A stretch of 64,000 nt of DNA from Cyclobacteriaceae bacterium (GTDB lineage: Bacteria; Bacteroidota; Bacteroidia; Cytophagales; Cyclobacteriaceae), in NCBI GenBank assembly GCA_019638235.1, contig JAHBUE010000003.1:62001-126000 (forward strand), given 5' to 3'. Below the pieces are notes generated by a model, which saw only the letters and a program-made list of their open reading frames with translations, was not told where the DNA came from and made no database searches. Of this stretch, positions 52,178-63,999 are shown in pieces. Each line of letters opens with the position of its first letter. The first letter of the stretch is position 1. The position numbers were made by a program, and so were the translations under genes.

Positions 52178-52241
52178 GCCTTTGTACAAAGATTTTTAAC
52201 CCTTAAATCTTCGTTTTCAGCCTGTTTTGAGGGTTTTTGGG

Positions 52242-52568
52242 CTAAGCCTCGCCAACAGTGCCCCCGAAATTCATGGGGAATTTCGGCATATCGGGTGTTT
52301 GCTTTATGGGGCCGAAAGAACTTTCGTATTTATCAATGTTGTCTTTGAGCGCGGCCAACAACCGCTTGGCATGTTCCGGTGTAATGATAACCCGCGATTT
52401 TACCCGTGCCTTGGGCACACCCGGCATCAACCGGATGAAGTCAATTACAAATTCGCTGTTGGAGTGGGCAATCATGGCCAGGTTGGAATATATGCCTTCG
52501 GCAATCTCTTCCGATAACTCTATGTTTATCTGGTTTGGCGCCTGCTTGTCTTTCTTTTCCTCTGCCAT
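52242..52568 (-). CDS. DUF3467 protein
   Basis: A 108-aa cytosolic protein of the DUF3467 family: INIELSEEIAEGIYSNLAMI, then SNSEFVIDFIRLMPGVPKAR and ITPEHAKRLLAALKDNI. Function unknown. It lies between rpoC and rpsL on the same strand, but a strong terminator precedes it and a complete promoter follows it. It is therefore probably its own transcription unit. Confidence 0.85.
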   Translation of the reverse strand: MAEEKKDKQAPNQINIELSEEIAEGIYSNLAMIAHSNSEFVIDFIRLMPGVPKARVKSRVIITPEHAKRLLAALKDNIDKYESSFGPIKQTPDMPKFPMNFGGTVGEA

Positions 52569-52621
52569 AAATGCTCAATTTAAAGATTTGAAAATGTTAC
52601 AATTTGAAAATGAAAGGTAGT

Positions 52622-52656
52622 AAAAAAAATTGCGAACTGTTTTCGTTCGCAATTTT
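52622..52656 (-). terminator. Strong terminator after rpoC
   Basis: AAAATTGCGAAC and GTTCGCAATTTT are perfect 12-bp arms with a 7-nt loop. On the minus strand they run into eight T residues. It ends the rplK-rpoC transcript 23 bp after the rpoC stop. Confidence 0.9.
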
Positions 52657-52679
52657 CATTATCTGATTTTCAAATCAAT

Positions 52680-55600
52680 TTAGTTCTGAAGCTCCTTCTC
52701 TTTGTCTTGCGATTTAGGAGTTTCCAACGCCCGTGTCAGTGCTTCGTATTCATCCTGATGTGTTACTGTCAGGCTGTTAAACCTGCGCTGACCGGTTCCG
52801 GCCGGAATCAGGTGACCCACGATCACGTTCTCCTTCATACCCAACAGGCGATCTGCCTTACCACGAATAGCGGCTTCACTCAACACTTTTGTTGTTTCCT
52901 GGAACGAAGCGGCTGACAGCCAGCTCTCCGTCTTCAAGGATGCCTGTGTTATACCTTGTAATGTAGGACGAGATACGGCAGCCAGTGCATCGCGCACTTC
53001 AACGGTCTTCTGATCTTTTCTCTTCAACGAAGAGTTTTCATCACGAAGCTCGCGGCCGGTAATGATCTGACCCGGTTTAAACTTATCAGAATCTCCGGCA
53101 TCCACTACCACTTTCTTATCAAGTATCTTATCGTTTTCCTCGCGGAAAGAGAATTTATCAACATACTCGCCCGGCAGGAAGTTGGTATCACCCTGATCGA
53201 TGATTTCTACTTTCTGCATCATTTGGCTAACGATTGCTTCAATGTGCTTATCGTTAATCTTCACACCTTGCAGGCGGTACACTTCCTGGATTTCATTTAC
53301 AAGATATTCCTGTACGGCAGTAGGGCCTTTAATGGCCAGGATGTCGCCAGGTGAAATTGATCCGTCAGACAATTGCTGTCCGGCTTTCACAAAGTCATTA
53401 TCCTGAACAAGAATGTGTTTTGACAACGGCACTAAATAACGTTTCTGCACACCATCGCGCGATTCGATGAATACTTCGCGATTACCACGCTTGATACCAC
53501 CATACGTTACCACACCATCAATCTCGCTTACTACCGCAGGGTTTGACGGATTACGTGCTTCAAACAATTCTGTTACACGCGGCAAACCACCGGTGATGTC
53601 GCGCGACTTGCCAATGGTACGCGGTATCTTAACCAACACCTGACCGGCCTTAATGCTCTCGCCTTCATCAACCGCAAGGTGAGCGCCCACCGGAATGTTG
53701 TATGATTTAGTTTCGGCTTTACCGTTAACAATAATAGCCGGGTTCTTGGTCTTATCGCGTGTTTCAGTAATCACTTTTTCGCGGTGACCTGTCTGCTCGT
53801 CAGATTCTTCTTTATAGGTAATACCCTCAATGATTGCTTCATATCCGATTTCACCATCAAACTCAGAAAGAATAACGGCATTGTATGGATCCCAGAAGCA
53901 AAGCTCATCACCTTTTTCAACTGCCTGTCCGTCTTTCACTTTAAGGAAAGCACCGTAAGGCACGTTGTTACTGATTAATACACGGCCCCTCTCCTTATCT
54001 AAGATACGGATTTCGCCTGTACGCCCCATTACCACTTGTACCTTATTGCCATCACGGTCAGTTGTGTCAACAAAGCGGATGCTTTCAAACTCAACAACAC
54101 CGGGGAATTTAGCTTTGATGTTGGCATCAACAGCAATGTTGGATGCTGTACCACCTACGTGGAAAGTACGAAGAGTAAGCTGCGTACCCGGTTCACCGAT
54201 AGATTGTGCTGCAATTACACCAACAGCTTCGCCTGCTTCTGCCATTTTACCGGTAGCGAGGTTACGGCCATAACACTTGGAGCAAGCACCCATCTTCGAT
54301 TCGCAGGTAAGTACCGAACGGATTTCTACTTCTTCAATGCTTGTTTCTTCAATACGCTTCGCTAATTCATCTGTAATTTCAGCGTTTGCAGGGCATATCA
54401 ACTCTTCCGTTAACGGATCATAAATATCATGCACCGTTACTCGACCAAGAATACGCTCTGACAAAGGCTCAACAATATCTTCGTTGTCCTTCAGCGCTGT
54501 AACTTTTAAGCCGCGTAGTGTGCCGCAATCTTCTTCAGTAATTACCAAATCGTGTGCAACGTCTACCAACCTACGTGTCAGGTATCCGGCATCAGCCGTT
54601 TTCAAGGCTGTATCGGCCAAACCTTTACGCGCACCGTGAGTAGAGATAAAGTATTCCAATACATCCAATCCTTCTTTAAAGTTGGAGAGGATAGGGTTTT
54701 CGATAATTGAACCTACTGAACCGGCAAGGTTTTTCTGCGGCTTGGCCATCAGGCCACGCATACCACCTAACTGACGAATCTGTTCACGAGAACCACGGGC
54801 ACCGGAGTGCATCATCATGTAGATCGGGTTGAAACCCTGATCATCATTCTCTAATTGATTCATTAAGGTTTTGGTCAGCATGGTGTTTGCACGTGTCCAA
54901 ATATCAATTACCTGATTGTAACGTTCGTTGTCGGTAATCAAACCCATCATGTAGTTGTTCCATACCGCATCAACTTCTTTTTGCGCTTCAGAAACAAATT
55001 TCTCCTTCTCGGCAGGAACCTTCACATCGTTCAAGCCCATTGACAAACCACCCTTATAGGCCATCTGGAAACCGATGTCTTTAATATCATCCAGGAACTT
55101 TGCAGCTTTGGAAAGACCGGCAGTTTTATATACATCTGCAATAATGGTTTGCAGTTTTTTCTTGGTCAGCAATTCATCAACAAAGCCGGCTTCTTCCGGA
55201 ACATATTGATTGAATATTACGCGACCTGCTACCGTGTCGATAACCTGATCTTTCAATTCATCAGTTTTCTTGTCGCGGACTTTTACACGCACTTTGATAT
55301 GTGCATGCTTTGAAAGTTGACCTTCATTATGAGCAATCACAACCTCCTCAGCCGAGTAGAACATACGTCCTTCACCCAACACTTTGTTATCCGATGTGCT
55401 CTTTCTTCCTTTTGTAAGGTAGTACAAGCCCAACACCATGTCTTGAGAAGGTACGGTAATAGGCGCTCCGTTAGCCGGGTTAAGAATGTTGTGCGAAGAC
55501 AACATCAACACCGATGCTTCAAGAATTGCCTCCTGACCAAGCGGTACGTGAACCGCCATCTGGTCACCGTCAAAGTCAGCGTTAAATGCAGTACACACCA

Positions 55601-56996
55601 ACGGGTGCAACTGTATTGCCTTGCCTTCAATTAGTTTTGGTTGAAAAGCCTGGATACCCAAACGGTGAAGTGTTGGAGCGCGGTTCAACAGAACCGGGTG
55701 TCCTTTCAATACGTTTTCTAAAATATCCCAGATAACCGGGTCTTTGCGGTCAACGATTTTCTTCGCTGACTTCACGGTCTTCACAATTCCTCTTTCAATG
55801 AGTTTACGGATAATGAACGGCTTGAATAATTCAGCCGCCATATCTTTTGGCAAACCACACTCGTGCAATTTCAATTCGGGACCTACAACAATTACCGAAC
55901 GGCCTGAGTAGTCAACACGTTTACCTAACAGGTTTTGGCGGAAACGTCCTTGCTTACCTTTCAGCATATCGCTGAGTGATTTCAATGCACGGTTTCCGTC
56001 TGAACGAACGGCATTTACTTTACGCGAGTTGTCGAACAGTGAGTCAACCGCTTCCTGGAGCATACGCTTCTCGTTACGAAGGATAACTTCAGGAGCTTTA
56101 ATATCGATAAGACGCTTCAACCGGTTGTTACGGATGATAACACGTCTGTACAAATCATTCAAATCGGATGTTGCAAAACGACCGCCATCCAATGGCACGA
56201 GCGGACGCAATTCGGGCGGAATTACAGGAACCATCTTGATTACCATCCACTCGGGCTTGTTTTCTACACGGGTGTTGGCATCGCGGAAAGCCTCAACTAC
56301 TTTCAAACGCTTCAGGGCTTCAGCCTTACGTTGTTGCGAAGTATCAGTTGCAGCCTGGTGACGCAAATCGTAAGAAAGTGTGTCAAGGTCAAGACGGGAA
56401 AGCAACATTTCCAACGCATCGGCACCCATCTTGGCAATAAATTTCTTCGGATCGTTATCATCCAACAATTGATTTTCGCGCGGAAGCTTGTCAACAATAT
56501 CTAAGTATTCCTCTTCAGTAAGGAAATCCATCCTGTTGATACCGTCTTCTTCTTTCACACCGGGTTGAATAACCACGTAGCGTTCGTAGTAGATGATCTG
56601 ATCTAATTTCTTGGTAGCCAACCCCAACAGATAACCGATTTTATTCGGCAGGGAACGGAAATACCAGATGTGCGCAACAGGCACCACCAATTCGATGTGC
56701 CCCATGCGTTCACGTCTTACTTTCTTCTCGGTAACTTCTACACCGCAACGATCGCAGATGATACCTTTGTAACGGATGCGCTTGTATTTACCGCAATGAC
56801 ATTCCCAATCTTTAACCGGGCCAAAAATCCGCTCGCAGAACAATCCGCCCATTTCAGGCTTGTACGTTCTGTAATTAATGGTTTCCGGTTGTGTTACCTC
56901 GCCATGAGAACTTTCCAGAATAGATTCCGGTGAAGCTAAGCTGATGGTGATTTTGGAAAAATCGCTGTTGAATTTTTTATTTTTTCTGAAAGACAT
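52680..56996 (-). CDS. rpoC: RNA polymerase subunit beta'
   Basis: 1438-aa catalytic subunit. Zinc site 1 is [20 protein letters not shown] near residue 67, the catalytic Mg motif NADFDGDQM is at about 457-465, and the second zinc region is [14 protein letters not shown]. Bridge-helix and trigger-loop regions are present ([37 protein letters not shown]). Complete. Lies 84 bp after rpoB, a gap that holds a hairpin repeat. Confidence 0.98.
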   Translation of the reverse strand: MSFRKNKKFNSDFSKITISLASPESILESSHGEVTQPETINYRTYKPEMGGLFCERIFGPVKDWECHCGKYKRIRYKGIICDRCGVEVTEKKVRRERMGHIELVVPVAHIWYFRSLPNKIGYLLGLATKKLDQIIYYERYVVIQPGVKEEDGINRMDFLTEEEYLDIVDKLPRENQLLDDNDPKKFIAKMGADALEMLLSRLDLDTLSYDLRHQAATDTSQQRKAEALKRLKVVEAFRDANTRVENKPEWMVIKMVPVIPPELRPLVPLDGGRFATSDLNDLYRRVIIRNNRLKRLIDIKAPEVILRNEKRMLQEAVDSLFDNSRKVNAVRSDGNRALKSLSDMLKGKQGRFRQNLLGKRVDYSGRSVIVVGPELKLHECGLPKDMAAELFKPFIIRKLIERGIVKTVKSAKKIVDRKDPVIWDILENVLKGHPVLLNRAPTLHRLGIQAFQPKLIEGKAIQLHPLVCTAFNADFDGDQMAVHVPLGQEAILEASVLMLSSHNILNPANGAPITVPSQDMVLGLYYLTKGRKSTSDNKVLGEGRMFYSAEEVVIAHNEGQLSKHAHIKVRVKVRDKKTDELKDQVIDTVAGRVIFNQYVPEEAGFVDELLTKKKLQTIIADVYKTAGLSKAAKFLDDIKDIGFQMAYKGGLSMGLNDVKVPAEKEKFVSEAQKEVDAVWNNYMMGLITDNERYNQVIDIWTRANTMLTKTLMNQLENDDQGFNPIYMMMHSGARGSREQIRQLGGMRGLMAKPQKNLAGSVGSIIENPILSNFKEGLDVLEYFISTHGARKGLADTALKTADAGYLTRRLVDVAHDLVITEEDCGTLRGLKVTALKDNEDIVEPLSERILGRVTVHDIYDPLTEELICPANAEITDELAKRIEETSIEEVEIRSVLTCESKMGACSKCYGRNLATGKMAEAGEAVGVIAAQSIGEPGTQLTLRTFHVGGTASNIAVDANIKAKFPGVVEFESIRFVDTTDRDGNKVQVVMGRTGEIRILDKERGRVLISNNVPYGAFLKVKDGQAVEKGDELCFWDPYNAVILSEFDGEIGYEAIIEGITYKEESDEQTGHREKVITETRDKTKNPAIIVNGKAETKSYNIPVGAHLAVDEGESIKAGQVLVKIPRTIGKSRDITGGLPRVTELFEARNPSNPAVVSEIDGVVTYGGIKRGNREVFIESRDGVQKRYLVPLSKHILVQDNDFVKAGQQLSDGSISPGDILAIKGPTAVQEYLVNEIQEVYRLQGVKINDKHIEAIVSQMMQKVEIIDQGDTNFLPGEYVDKFSFREENDKILDKKVVVDAGDSDKFKPGQIITGRELRDENSSLKRKDQKTVEVRDALAAVSRPTLQGITQASLKTESWLSAASFQETTKVLSEAAIRGKADRLLGMKENVIVGHLIPAGTGQRRFNSLTVTHQDEYEALTRALETPKSQDKEKELQN

Positions 56997-57027
56997 ATTT
57001 TCTCGTTTCAGTTATTAATTCATTTTA

Positions 57028-57080
57028 GTCAGGAAGTCGGTAAGTCAGGAAGTCCAAAGTCTTCACTGACTTACTGACTT
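57028..57080. repeat. Direct/inverted repeat in the rpoB-rpoC gap
   Basis: GTCAGGAAGTC occurs at 57028-57038 and 57044-57054. AAGTCGGTAAGTCA (57034-57047) pairs with TGACTTACTGACTT (57067-57080) with a single mismatch. The hairpin abuts the rpoB stop; no T-tract, so it is more likely an mRNA structure than a terminator. Confidence 0.6.
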
Positions 57081-60000
57081 TTAATCCATTGTGATTTCAA
57101 GTGCCAAACCTCTAAGTTCATGCACAAGTACATTAAATGATTCAGGAATATTCGGTTTACGCATATTTTCTCCTTTCACAATCGACTCGTATGCTTTTGC
57201 ACGACCAATAACGTCATCCGATTTGATAGTGAGGATTTCTTGCAGGATGTGCGAAGCACCAAATGCTTCGATTGCCCAAACCTCCATCTCTCCAAAACGC
57301 TGTCCGCCAAACTGTGCCTTACCACCCAACGGCTGTTGTGTAATAAGCGAGTACGGCCCGATAGAACGTGCGTGCATTTTATCATCAACCAAGTGGCCGA
57401 GTTTCAGCATATACGCTACACCTACGGTAACAGGCTGGTCAAACATCTGACCGCTCAATCCGTCATACAGGTATGTTCTGCCAAACTCAGGCAAGCCGGC
57501 TTCCTTCAATTCATTCTGTACCTCTTCAAGCGAAGCACCATCAAAAATAGGAGTAGCATACTTGCGGCCAAGTTTCAATCCTGCCCAGGCAAGTACCGCT
57601 TCGTAAAGCTGACCCAGGTTCATACGAGAAGGTACACCAAGCGGGTTCAAACAAATATCCACCGGTGTTCCGTCTTCGAGGAATGGCATATCTTCTTCAC
57701 GAACAATACGGGCTACAACACCCTTATTACCGTGACGACCCGCCATCTTATCGCCTACTTTAAGTTTACGCTTCTTCGCGATATACACTTTAGCTAATTG
57801 AACAATGCCCGTAGGAAGTTCATCGCCTACCTCAAGTGCAAAACGTTCGCGTTTAAATTCACCGGCATGTGCATTTCTGTTCACTAAATAATTCTTTACC
57901 AACTGGGCAACGAGGTCATTGGTATGATCATCGCTTGTCCAATTGTCAAGTGAAATATCAGCAATCAAATTTACTTCTTCCGGTACGGCATAATTACTCT
58001 CATCACGATAGATGTTCTTATCCGGGAAGAGGTTGTTCTCAATAACTTTGGTAGAGAACTTCACGCCTTTGCTGATAAACTCATCGCCAAACTTATGCTT
58101 AACGCCATTGCTGGATTTTCCATTCAACAAGGCCGAAAGTTTCTTAACCATCTCCGAACGCAAATCAGCAAGTGTTTTGCTGTACTTGTTCTTCAGCGCA
58201 TCAAGTTCTTTCTTCGACTTGGTGCGAACATCCTTATCGCGTTTCGGCCTGGAGAATAATTTAGTGTCGATAACAACGCCTTTCAATGACGGGGGCGCCT
58301 TGAGCGAAGCATCTTTAACATCGCCTGCCTTGTCGCCAAATATCGCGCGCAATAGTTTTTCTTCTGGTGTAGGATCGGTTTCGCCTTTCGGGGTAATCTT
58401 ACCTATCAGGATGTCGCCTTCTTTTACTTCAGCGCCAACGCGAATGATACCGTTCTCATCCAAATGCTTAACAGCTTCTTCGCTTACGTTCGGAATTTCA
58501 GAAGTTAATTCTTCTTCACCACGCTTGGTATCGCGCACTTCAAGTTCAAATTCTTCAATGTGAATGGAAGTGTACACGTCATCGCGAACAACTTTCTCGG
58601 AAATCACAATCGCATCCTCGAAATTGTATCCCTGCCAAGGCATGTAGGCCACCAACAGGTTTCTGCCAAGCGCCAATTCGCCTTTGTTGGTTGCATAACC
58701 TTCTACCAACGGCTGACCAGTTGTAACCCGGTCGCCTTTTCTAACCAACGGAGTGTGATTGATACAAGTATCCTGGTTGGTTCTTCTGAATTTCACCAGG
58801 CTATATGTTCTTACTTCGTTGTCGAAGTTTACAGAGCGTTGCTCTTCAGTAACATCATACCGTACAATTATTTTCTTCGCATCTACAAACTCCACTACGC
58901 CATCACCTTCAGCGGTAATCAGCGCACGCGAATCCAATGCGATACGTCCTTCCAGGCCGGTTCCAACAATTGGCGCTTCGGGGCGTACCAACGGCACAGC
59001 CTGACGCTGCATGTTTGAGCCCATCAATGCACGGTTGGCATCGTCATGCTCAAGAAACGGAATCATGGACGCAGCCACCGAAACAATCTGGTTCGGAGCA
59101 ATGTCCATATATTTTAACTCCGTAGGCTCAACCACCGGGAAGTCGCCTTCAAAACGAGCCTTCACCCGTTCTTCGATAAACTCGCCATTTGATTTAACCT
59201 TCACATTTGCCTGCGCAATGTTGTGTGTATCTTCTTCTTCGGCTGTAAGGAATATCAGTTCCTTCTTAACCTTTCCGTTTTCAATTTTGCGATAAGGCGT
59301 TTCAATAAAGCCCATTTTGTTCACTTTGGCATGAACACAAAGGGATGAAATCAACCCGATGTTCGGGCCTTCCGGTGTTTCGATAGTACACAAACGGCCA
59401 TAGTGCGTATAATGCACGTCACGAACTTCAAAGCCTGCCCGTTCGCGCGAAAGACCACCTGGGCCGAGGGCTGACATTCTACGCTTGTGCGTAATCTCGG
59501 CCAACGGATTGGTTTGATCCATGAACTGCGAAAGCTGGTTCGTACCGAAGAATGAGTTGATAACAGAAGACAATGTACGCGCGTTGATCAGATCAACCGG
59601 TTTAAAGTCTTCGTTATCGCGAACGTTCATTCTTTCTTTAATGGTTCTGGCCATACGGGCCAGGCCAACACCGAATTGCGTATATAATTGTTCACCTACG
59701 GTGCGCACCCTACGGTTACTCAAGTGATCGATATCATCGATTAACGCTTTTGAGTTAATCAACCCGATCAGGTACTTCACGATAAGGATAATATCCTCTT
59801 TGGTAAGTACACGCTGATCGTAACCAAGGTCAAGACCTAATTTTTTGTTGATTCTGTAACGGCCAACTTCGCCAAGGTCGTAACGCTTTTCGCTGAAGAA
59901 CAAACTCTGGATAATATCACGCGCTGTTTGTTCATCGGGCGCTTCGGTATTTCTTAGCTGGCGATAGATTTGTTCAACCGCTTCTTTTTCAGAGTTGGAG

Positions 60001-60947
60001 TTATCTTTTGCCAACGTATTGAAGATAATGTGGTAATCGGCCACGTTCACATCTTCGCGATGTAGAATGATAGACTTCACGCCTGATTCCAGGATAGTGT
60101 CCACATCTTCCTGCGACAATACGTGGTCGCGCTCCAGCAACACTTCGTTACGGTCGATAGACACTACCTCACCGGTATCTTCATCCACGAAATCTTCTGT
60201 CCAGGTGCGAAGAACACGCGCGGCAAGTTTGCGGCCCGCAATTTTCTTCAACGAGTTTTTATCGGCTTCAACCTCTTCAGACAGGCCGAAGAGATCAAGA
60301 ATATCTTTATCCGTTCCGAAACCAATAGCACGAAGCAATGTGGTTACTGGAAATTTCTTTTTACGGTCGATGTACGCATACATCACTGAGTTTACATCCG
60401 TTGCAAATTCAATCCATGAACCTTTAAACGGTATGATACGTGCCGAATACAGCTTGGTACCGTTAGTGTGTTTGCTCATGGCGAAGAACACACCTGGTGA
60501 ACGGTGAAGTTGCGACACGATTACACGCTCGGCTCCGTTGATTACGAACGAACCTTTTTCAGTCATGTAGGGAATGTTCCCGAGGAACACTTCCTGTTCT
60601 ATCGTTTCAAAATCTTCATTGTCCTCATCATTACAGGTGAGGCGCAATTTTGCTTTAAGGGGTACGGAAAATGTTAATCCGCGATCGATACACTCGTCCA
60701 CATCATACTTTGGCGGGTCGATAGTGTAATCCACAAACTCCAGCACGAAATTTTCGCGCGAATCGGAGATGGGAAAGTTTTCGGCAAAAACTTTATACAA
60801 ACCTTCGTTCTGCCGTTTTTCGGCAGGCGTATCGATTTGCAAAAAATCTTTAAATGACTGGAGTTGTACATCCAGAAAATCGGGGTAGTCAATTATTTTT
60901 TCTACCGAGGAGAAATCAATTCTACCGTTACTGTTTTTCTTTGCCAA
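57081..60947 (-). CDS. rpoB: RNA polymerase subunit beta
   Basis: 1288-aa beta subunit. The rifampicin region reads [20 protein letters not shown] and [20 protein letters not shown] (wild-type pattern). [20 protein letters not shown] and the C-terminal [20 protein letters not shown] are present. The codon before [11 protein letters not shown] is TTG at 60947; no ATG is available, so a TTG start is inferred. A strong hairpin lies between rplL and this gene. Confidence 0.98.
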   Translation of the reverse strand: MAKKNSNGRIDFSSVEKIIDYPDFLDVQLQSFKDFLQIDTPAEKRQNEGLYKVFAENFPISDSRENFVLEFVDYTIDPPKYDVDECIDRGLTFSVPLKAKLRLTCNDEDNEDFETIEQEVFLGNIPYMTEKGSFVINGAERVIVSQLHRSPGVFFAMSKHTNGTKLYSARIIPFKGSWIEFATDVNSVMYAYIDRKKKFPVTTLLRAIGFGTDKDILDLFGLSEEVEADKNSLKKIAGRKLAARVLRTWTEDFVDEDTGEVVSIDRNEVLLERDHVLSQEDVDTILESGVKSIILHREDVNVADYHIIFNTLAKDNSNSEKEAVEQIYRQLRNTEAPDEQTARDIIQSLFFSEKRYDLGEVGRYRINKKLGLDLGYDQRVLTKEDIILIVKYLIGLINSKALIDDIDHLSNRRVRTVGEQLYTQFGVGLARMARTIKERMNVRDNEDFKPVDLINARTLSSVINSFFGTNQLSQFMDQTNPLAEITHKRRMSALGPGGLSRERAGFEVRDVHYTHYGRLCTIETPEGPNIGLISSLCVHAKVNKMGFIETPYRKIENGKVKKELIFLTAEEEDTHNIAQANVKVKSNGEFIEERVKARFEGDFPVVEPTELKYMDIAPNQIVSVAASMIPFLEHDDANRALMGSNMQRQAVPLVRPEAPIVGTGLEGRIALDSRALITAEGDGVVEFVDAKKIIVRYDVTEEQRSVNFDNEVRTYSLVKFRRTNQDTCINHTPLVRKGDRVTTGQPLVEGYATNKGELALGRNLLVAYMPWQGYNFEDAIVISEKVVRDDVYTSIHIEEFELEVRDTKRGEEELTSEIPNVSEEAVKHLDENGIIRVGAEVKEGDILIGKITPKGETDPTPEEKLLRAIFGDKAGDVKDASLKAPPSLKGVVIDTKLFSRPKRDKDVRTKSKKELDALKNKYSKTLADLRSEMVKKLSALLNGKSSNGVKHKFGDEFISKGVKFSTKVIENNLFPDKNIYRDESNYAVPEEVNLIADISLDNWTSDDHTNDLVAQLVKNYLVNRNAHAGEFKRERFALEVGDELPTGIVQLAKVYIAKKRKLKVGDKMAGRHGNKGVVARIVREEDMPFLEDGTPVDICLNPLGVPSRMNLGQLYEAVLAWAGLKLGRKYATPIFDGASLEEVQNELKEAGLPEFGRTYLYDGLSGQMFDQPVTVGVAYMLKLGHLVDDKMHARSIGPYSLITQQPLGGKAQFGGQRFGEMEVWAIEAFGASHILQEILTIKSDDVIGRAKAYESIVKGENMRKPNIPESFNVLVHELRGLALEITMD

Positions 60948-61051
60948 GGTGCTTAACGTTTATGTTCAAATCCTGGACGAAACTGCGGCCGGTACGGTGC
61001 CACAGGTATAAATACCCTTAGTATAAAAATACCTTAGGTATAAATAGGAAT

Positions 61052-61087
61052 AGACCTTGTCCCGGTTTGCGCACCGGGGCAAGGTCT
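61052..61087 (-). promoter_or_regulatory. Long hairpin between rplL and rpoB
   Basis: AGACCTTGTCCCGGT and ACCGGGGCAAGGTCT form a 15-bp stem (one G-U on the RNA strand) with a 6-nt loop. In E. coli the same gap carries an attenuator and RNase III site. Here it is followed by A/T-rich sequence with TATACC motifs but no uninterrupted T-tract. Confidence 0.6.
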
Positions 61088-61126
61088 AACAGAAGGCGTT
61101 AGACGTACCCTTCGCCTTCAAGAAGC

Positions 61127-61507
61127 TTACTTCAACTCAACTTCAGCACCCGCTTCAACGAGTTGCTTTTTGAGGCTTTCAGCTTCATCCTTAGGTAAGC
61201 CTTCTTTGATTGTTTTAGGAGCTCCGTCCACTACATCTTTAGCTTCTTTCAAGCCAAGACCGGTAAGTTCCTTAACAAGCTTCACAATCTGAAGTTTGTT
61301 AGCACCAGGAGCCTTCAATACAACATCGAAATTAGTTTTTTCTTCAGCAGCAGCGCCACCACCTGCACCACCGGCAGCAGGACCCGCTACTACCGCAGCA
61401 GCTGCAGGCTCAATGCCATGGGTTTCTTTCAGGTAAGCAGCGAGTTCACTTACTTCTTTAACAGTGAGTTCAACAAGTTGATCTCCGAGAGCTTTTACGT
61501 CAGCCAT
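61127..61507 (-). CDS. rplL: 50S ribosomal protein L7/L12
   Basis: 126-aa stalk protein: N-terminal dimerisation helix ([20 protein letters not shown]), Ala/Gly-rich hinge (about 35-55) and the C-terminal domain with KIQ-type [20 protein letters not shown]. Recruits translational GTPases. 33 bp after rplJ. Confidence 0.98.
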   Translation of the reverse strand: MADVKALGDQLVELTVKEVSELAAYLKETHGIEPAAAAVVAGPAAGGAGGGAAAEEKTNFDVVLKAPGANKLQIVKLVKELTGLGLKEAKDVVDGAPKTIKEGLPKDEAESLKKQLVEAGAEVELK

Positions 61508-61540
61508 TTTTACTAAAATTTAAAATTTTGATACAACAAT

Positions 61541-62071
61541 TTATTTTGCCCGTTCTTCCAGGGTTTTCATCAATCCACCAAGGGTTTGCTTGCCGCTTAA
61601 CAAAGCCGACAGCACGTTTTTGGCAGGTGATTGCAGCAAGGAAATAACATCGCCAATAAGCTCATTCTTGCTTTTCAGCTCGCTGAGCGCATTGAGGTTT
61701 TCATCTCCGATAAAAAAATCGGAGTCGATAGAGGCTGCCTTCAGTACAGGTTTGCCATCCAGTTTTTTACGAAACTCTTTAATTACACGGGCAGGCAGGT
61801 TTCCGGCTTCTTTTGAGAAGAGAACGCCTGAAAAGCCATGTAATGTTCCGAAAAGCGGAGAGTAGTCAACACCTTCCCGCTTCTCAAGGGCTTTACGAAT
61901 TAATGTGTTTTTATACACACGGTATTCGATGCCGCTTTTAAAGCAGAGCCTTCTGAAATTGTTTACCTCGGCAACGGTTAACCCGCCTGCATCGGTAATG
62001 TAGAAGTGCATGTTGTCTGCAAACTTCTGACTGAGTTCCTCTATAATTTGTACTTTTTCTTCTCTGGTCAT
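61541..62071 (-). CDS. rplJ: 50S ribosomal protein L10
   Basis: 176-aa stalk base protein: TREEKVQIIEELSQKFADNM, then GLTVAEVNNFRRLCFKSG, the C-terminal helix binds L7/L12 dimers. Only 12 bp separate it from rplA, so the long L10 leader of enterobacteria is absent here. Confidence 0.97.
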   Translation of the reverse strand: MTREEKVQIIEELSQKFADNMHFYITDAGGLTVAEVNNFRRLCFKSGIEYRVYKNTLIRKALEKREGVDYSPLFGTLHGFSGVLFSKEAGNLPARVIKEFRKKLDGKPVLKAASIDSDFFIGDENLNALSELKSKNELIGDVISLLQSPAKNVLSALLSGKQTLGGLMKTLEERAK

Positions 62072-62083
62072 GTTTTTATTTTC

Positions 62084-62782
62084 TTAGATACCAGCAATAG
62101 AACCCATGTCAATCTTAACACCCGGACTCATAGTTGTTGAAAGGCAGATGCTTCTAAAGTATGCACCTTTCGCTGAGGCGGGCTTCAGTTTGGAAACCAC
62201 ATTAATCATCTCGATAGCATTATCCCTGATTTTATCAGGCGAGAAGGAAGCTTTCCCGATGCTTACGTGGATGATTCCTGTTTTATCAATTTTGAAGTCG
62301 ATTTTACCGGCTTTTACTTCTTTTACCGCTTTACCAACTTCGAGCGTAACAGTTCCTGATTTAGGGTTTGGCATTAAGCCGCGTGGGCCCAACACCTTGC
62401 CAAGTTTACCAACTTTGGCCATTACTGTAGGTGTACAGATGATTACGTCAATATCTGTCCAACCTCCTTCAATTTTTTGGATGTACTCATCCAGGCCTAC
62501 GTGTTCGGCACCTGCATCTTTTGCATCCTGAACTTTATCAGGCGTACAAAGTACCAGTACCCGAACCGATTTTCCGAGACCATGAGGAAGTGACACTACG
62601 CCACGCACCATTTGGTCGGATTTTTTAGGATCAACACCTAACCGGATGTCTAAGTCAACGGAAGAATCAAACTTGGTGAAGGTAATATCCTTCAACAGTG
62701 CTGATGCGTCCTCCAGCGAATAGAGTTTATCCGGATTATATTTTGCCTCTACGGCTTTTCTGTTTTTTGAAATCTTTGCCAT
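62084..62782 (-). CDS. rplA: 50S ribosomal protein L1
   Basis: 232-aa two-domain L1: [20 protein letters not shown] near the start and [20 protein letters not shown] in the middle. Binds 23S rRNA at the L1 stalk and is often a translational repressor of its operon. Confidence 0.98.
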   Translation of the reverse strand: MAKISKNRKAVEAKYNPDKLYSLEDASALLKDITFTKFDSSVDLDIRLGVDPKKSDQMVRGVVSLPHGLGKSVRVLVLCTPDKVQDAKDAGAEHVGLDEYIQKIEGGWTDIDVIICTPTVMAKVGKLGKVLGPRGLMPNPKSGTVTLEVGKAVKEVKAGKIDFKIDKTGIIHVSIGKASFSPDKIRDNAIEMINVVSKLKPASAKGAYFRSICLSTTMSPGVKIDMGSIAGI

Positions 62783-62809
62783 GACTTTCTTCTGTAATCA
62801 GTCGGTTAT

Positions 62810-63253
62810 TTAGTTTTCCCAGGGCGGTGTACCCGCAACAGTAACACCCATACTTCTGGCCGTACCGGCAACCATTTTCATTGCCGATTCAATTTTAAAT
62901 GCGTTCAAATCAGGCATTTTCAATTCGGCAATGGCTTTTACCTGATCCCAGGTAATGGATCCGATTTTACTGCGGTTAGGTTCGTTTGAACCCTTCTGCT
63001 TTTTCATCGTCTCCAGAATAAGGTTAGCTGCGGGCGGTGTTTTGATTACAAAATCGAACGACTTATCGTTATATATAGTGATCAAAACCGGAAGCAATTG
63101 ACCCGGCTTATCCTGAGTACGCGCATTAAACTGTTTGCAAAAGTCCATAATATTAAGACCCTTGCTACCCAATGCAGGACCAATCGGAGGAGATGGGTTT
63201 GCTGAACCTCCCTTTACCTGCAATTTCAAATACCCTGTAATTTCCTTTGCCAT
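62810..63253 (-). CDS. rplK: 50S ribosomal protein L11
   Basis: 147-aa L11: [20 protein letters not shown] with the conserved Pro22-type loop, and the C-terminal rRNA-binding domain ([20 protein letters not shown]). Part of the GTPase-associated centre. 8 bp after nusG. Confidence 0.98.
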   Translation of the reverse strand: MAKEITGYLKLQVKGGSANPSPPIGPALGSKGLNIMDFCKQFNARTQDKPGQLLPVLITIYNDKSFDFVIKTPPAANLILETMKKQKGSNEPNRSKIGSITWDQVKAIAELKMPDLNAFKIESAMKMVAGTARSMGVTVAGTPPWEN

Positions 63254-63261
63254 GATATTTC

Positions 63262-63819
63262 TTAATCTAACTTTTCAACCTGCATATAATTCAATTCAAC
63301 AGGTGTGTTCCTGCCGAATATCTTCACCATTACGTTGAGTTTCTTTTTCTCCTCAAAAATCTCTTCCACTGTTCCTGTAAACCCACTAAATGGCCCGTCC
63401 ATTACTTTTACTGATTCACCTTTAATAAAAGGTGTTTCCAGTTTCTCATCAAACGAGTCAATCTCATCAACCTTTCCGAGAATTCTGTTCACTTCGGATT
63501 GACGCAACGGCACCGGATCTTTTGAGGAACCCGTACCTTTGTTGCCCAGAAACCCGATTACACCCGGAATATTGTTAACCGAATGGTAGGCTTCTCCGTG
63601 CGAAAGATCGGCCGAGAGCAACACGTAACCGGGGAAGAAATTTCTTTCCCGAACACGTTTCTTTCCGCCCCGCATTTCATACACCTTTTCAGAAGGAATA
63701 AGAACCTGCGGAATATATTCCTGGAGTTTCTCACGGTCAATCTCATTTTCCAGGTAGGCTTTAACCTTCTTTTCCTGGCCGCTGATGACGCGCAACACAT
63801 ACCACTTCAATTCGCCCAT
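63262..63819 (-). CDS. nusG: Transcription termination/antitermination protein NusG
   Basis: 185-aa NusG: NGN domain ([20 protein letters not shown]) and C-terminal KOW domain ([20 protein letters not shown]). The insert region around [10 protein letters not shown] is typical. Links RNA polymerase to Rho or the ribosome. 12 bp after secE. Confidence 0.97.
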   Translation of the reverse strand: MGELKWYVLRVISGQEKKVKAYLENEIDREKLQEYIPQVLIPSEKVYEMRGGKKRVRERNFFPGYVLLSADLSHGEAYHSVNNIPGVIGFLGNKGTGSSKDPVPLRQSEVNRILGKVDEIDSFDEKLETPFIKGESVKVMDGPFSGFTGTVEEIFEEKKKLNVMVKIFGRNTPVELNYMQVEKLD

Positions 63820-63831
63820 CGCCCTGCCCGG

Positions 63832-63999
63832 TTAAAATTCCCTGTAAAACCACTCCAACCCGGTTTTGAAAACCCAGTCGATGCCACCAATAACCAATGC
63901 AAAAATTGTTGAAGCTACCAGCACCAGAATGGCGCTGCTCTGCAACTCATTAAAACTGGACCAGGAAACTTTGTTTTTAAGTTCGTCCCAGGATTCCAC
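63832..63999 (-). CDS. secE: Protein translocase subunit SecE (5' end outside window)
   Basis: 55 C-terminal residues are present: VESWDELKNKVSWSSFNELQ, a transmembrane helix (about ILVLVASTIFALVIGGIDWV) and the end GLEWFYREF. The conserved amphipathic W-E-L pattern and single helix identify SecE. The first several codons lie beyond the window. Heads the nusG-rplKAJL-rpoBC string. Confidence 0.92.
   Translation of the reverse strand: MESWDELKNKVSWSSFNELQSSAILVLVASTIFALVIGGIDWVFKTGLEWFYREF

Noticed and set aside
53965..54365. Antisense open frames within rpoC and rpoB
   Set aside because: Many such frames arise opposite these long, strongly conserved genes; none has independent support.
62072..62083. 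L10 leader RNA upstream of rplJ
   Set aside because: Only 12 bp separate rplA and rplJ, too short for the known leader structure.
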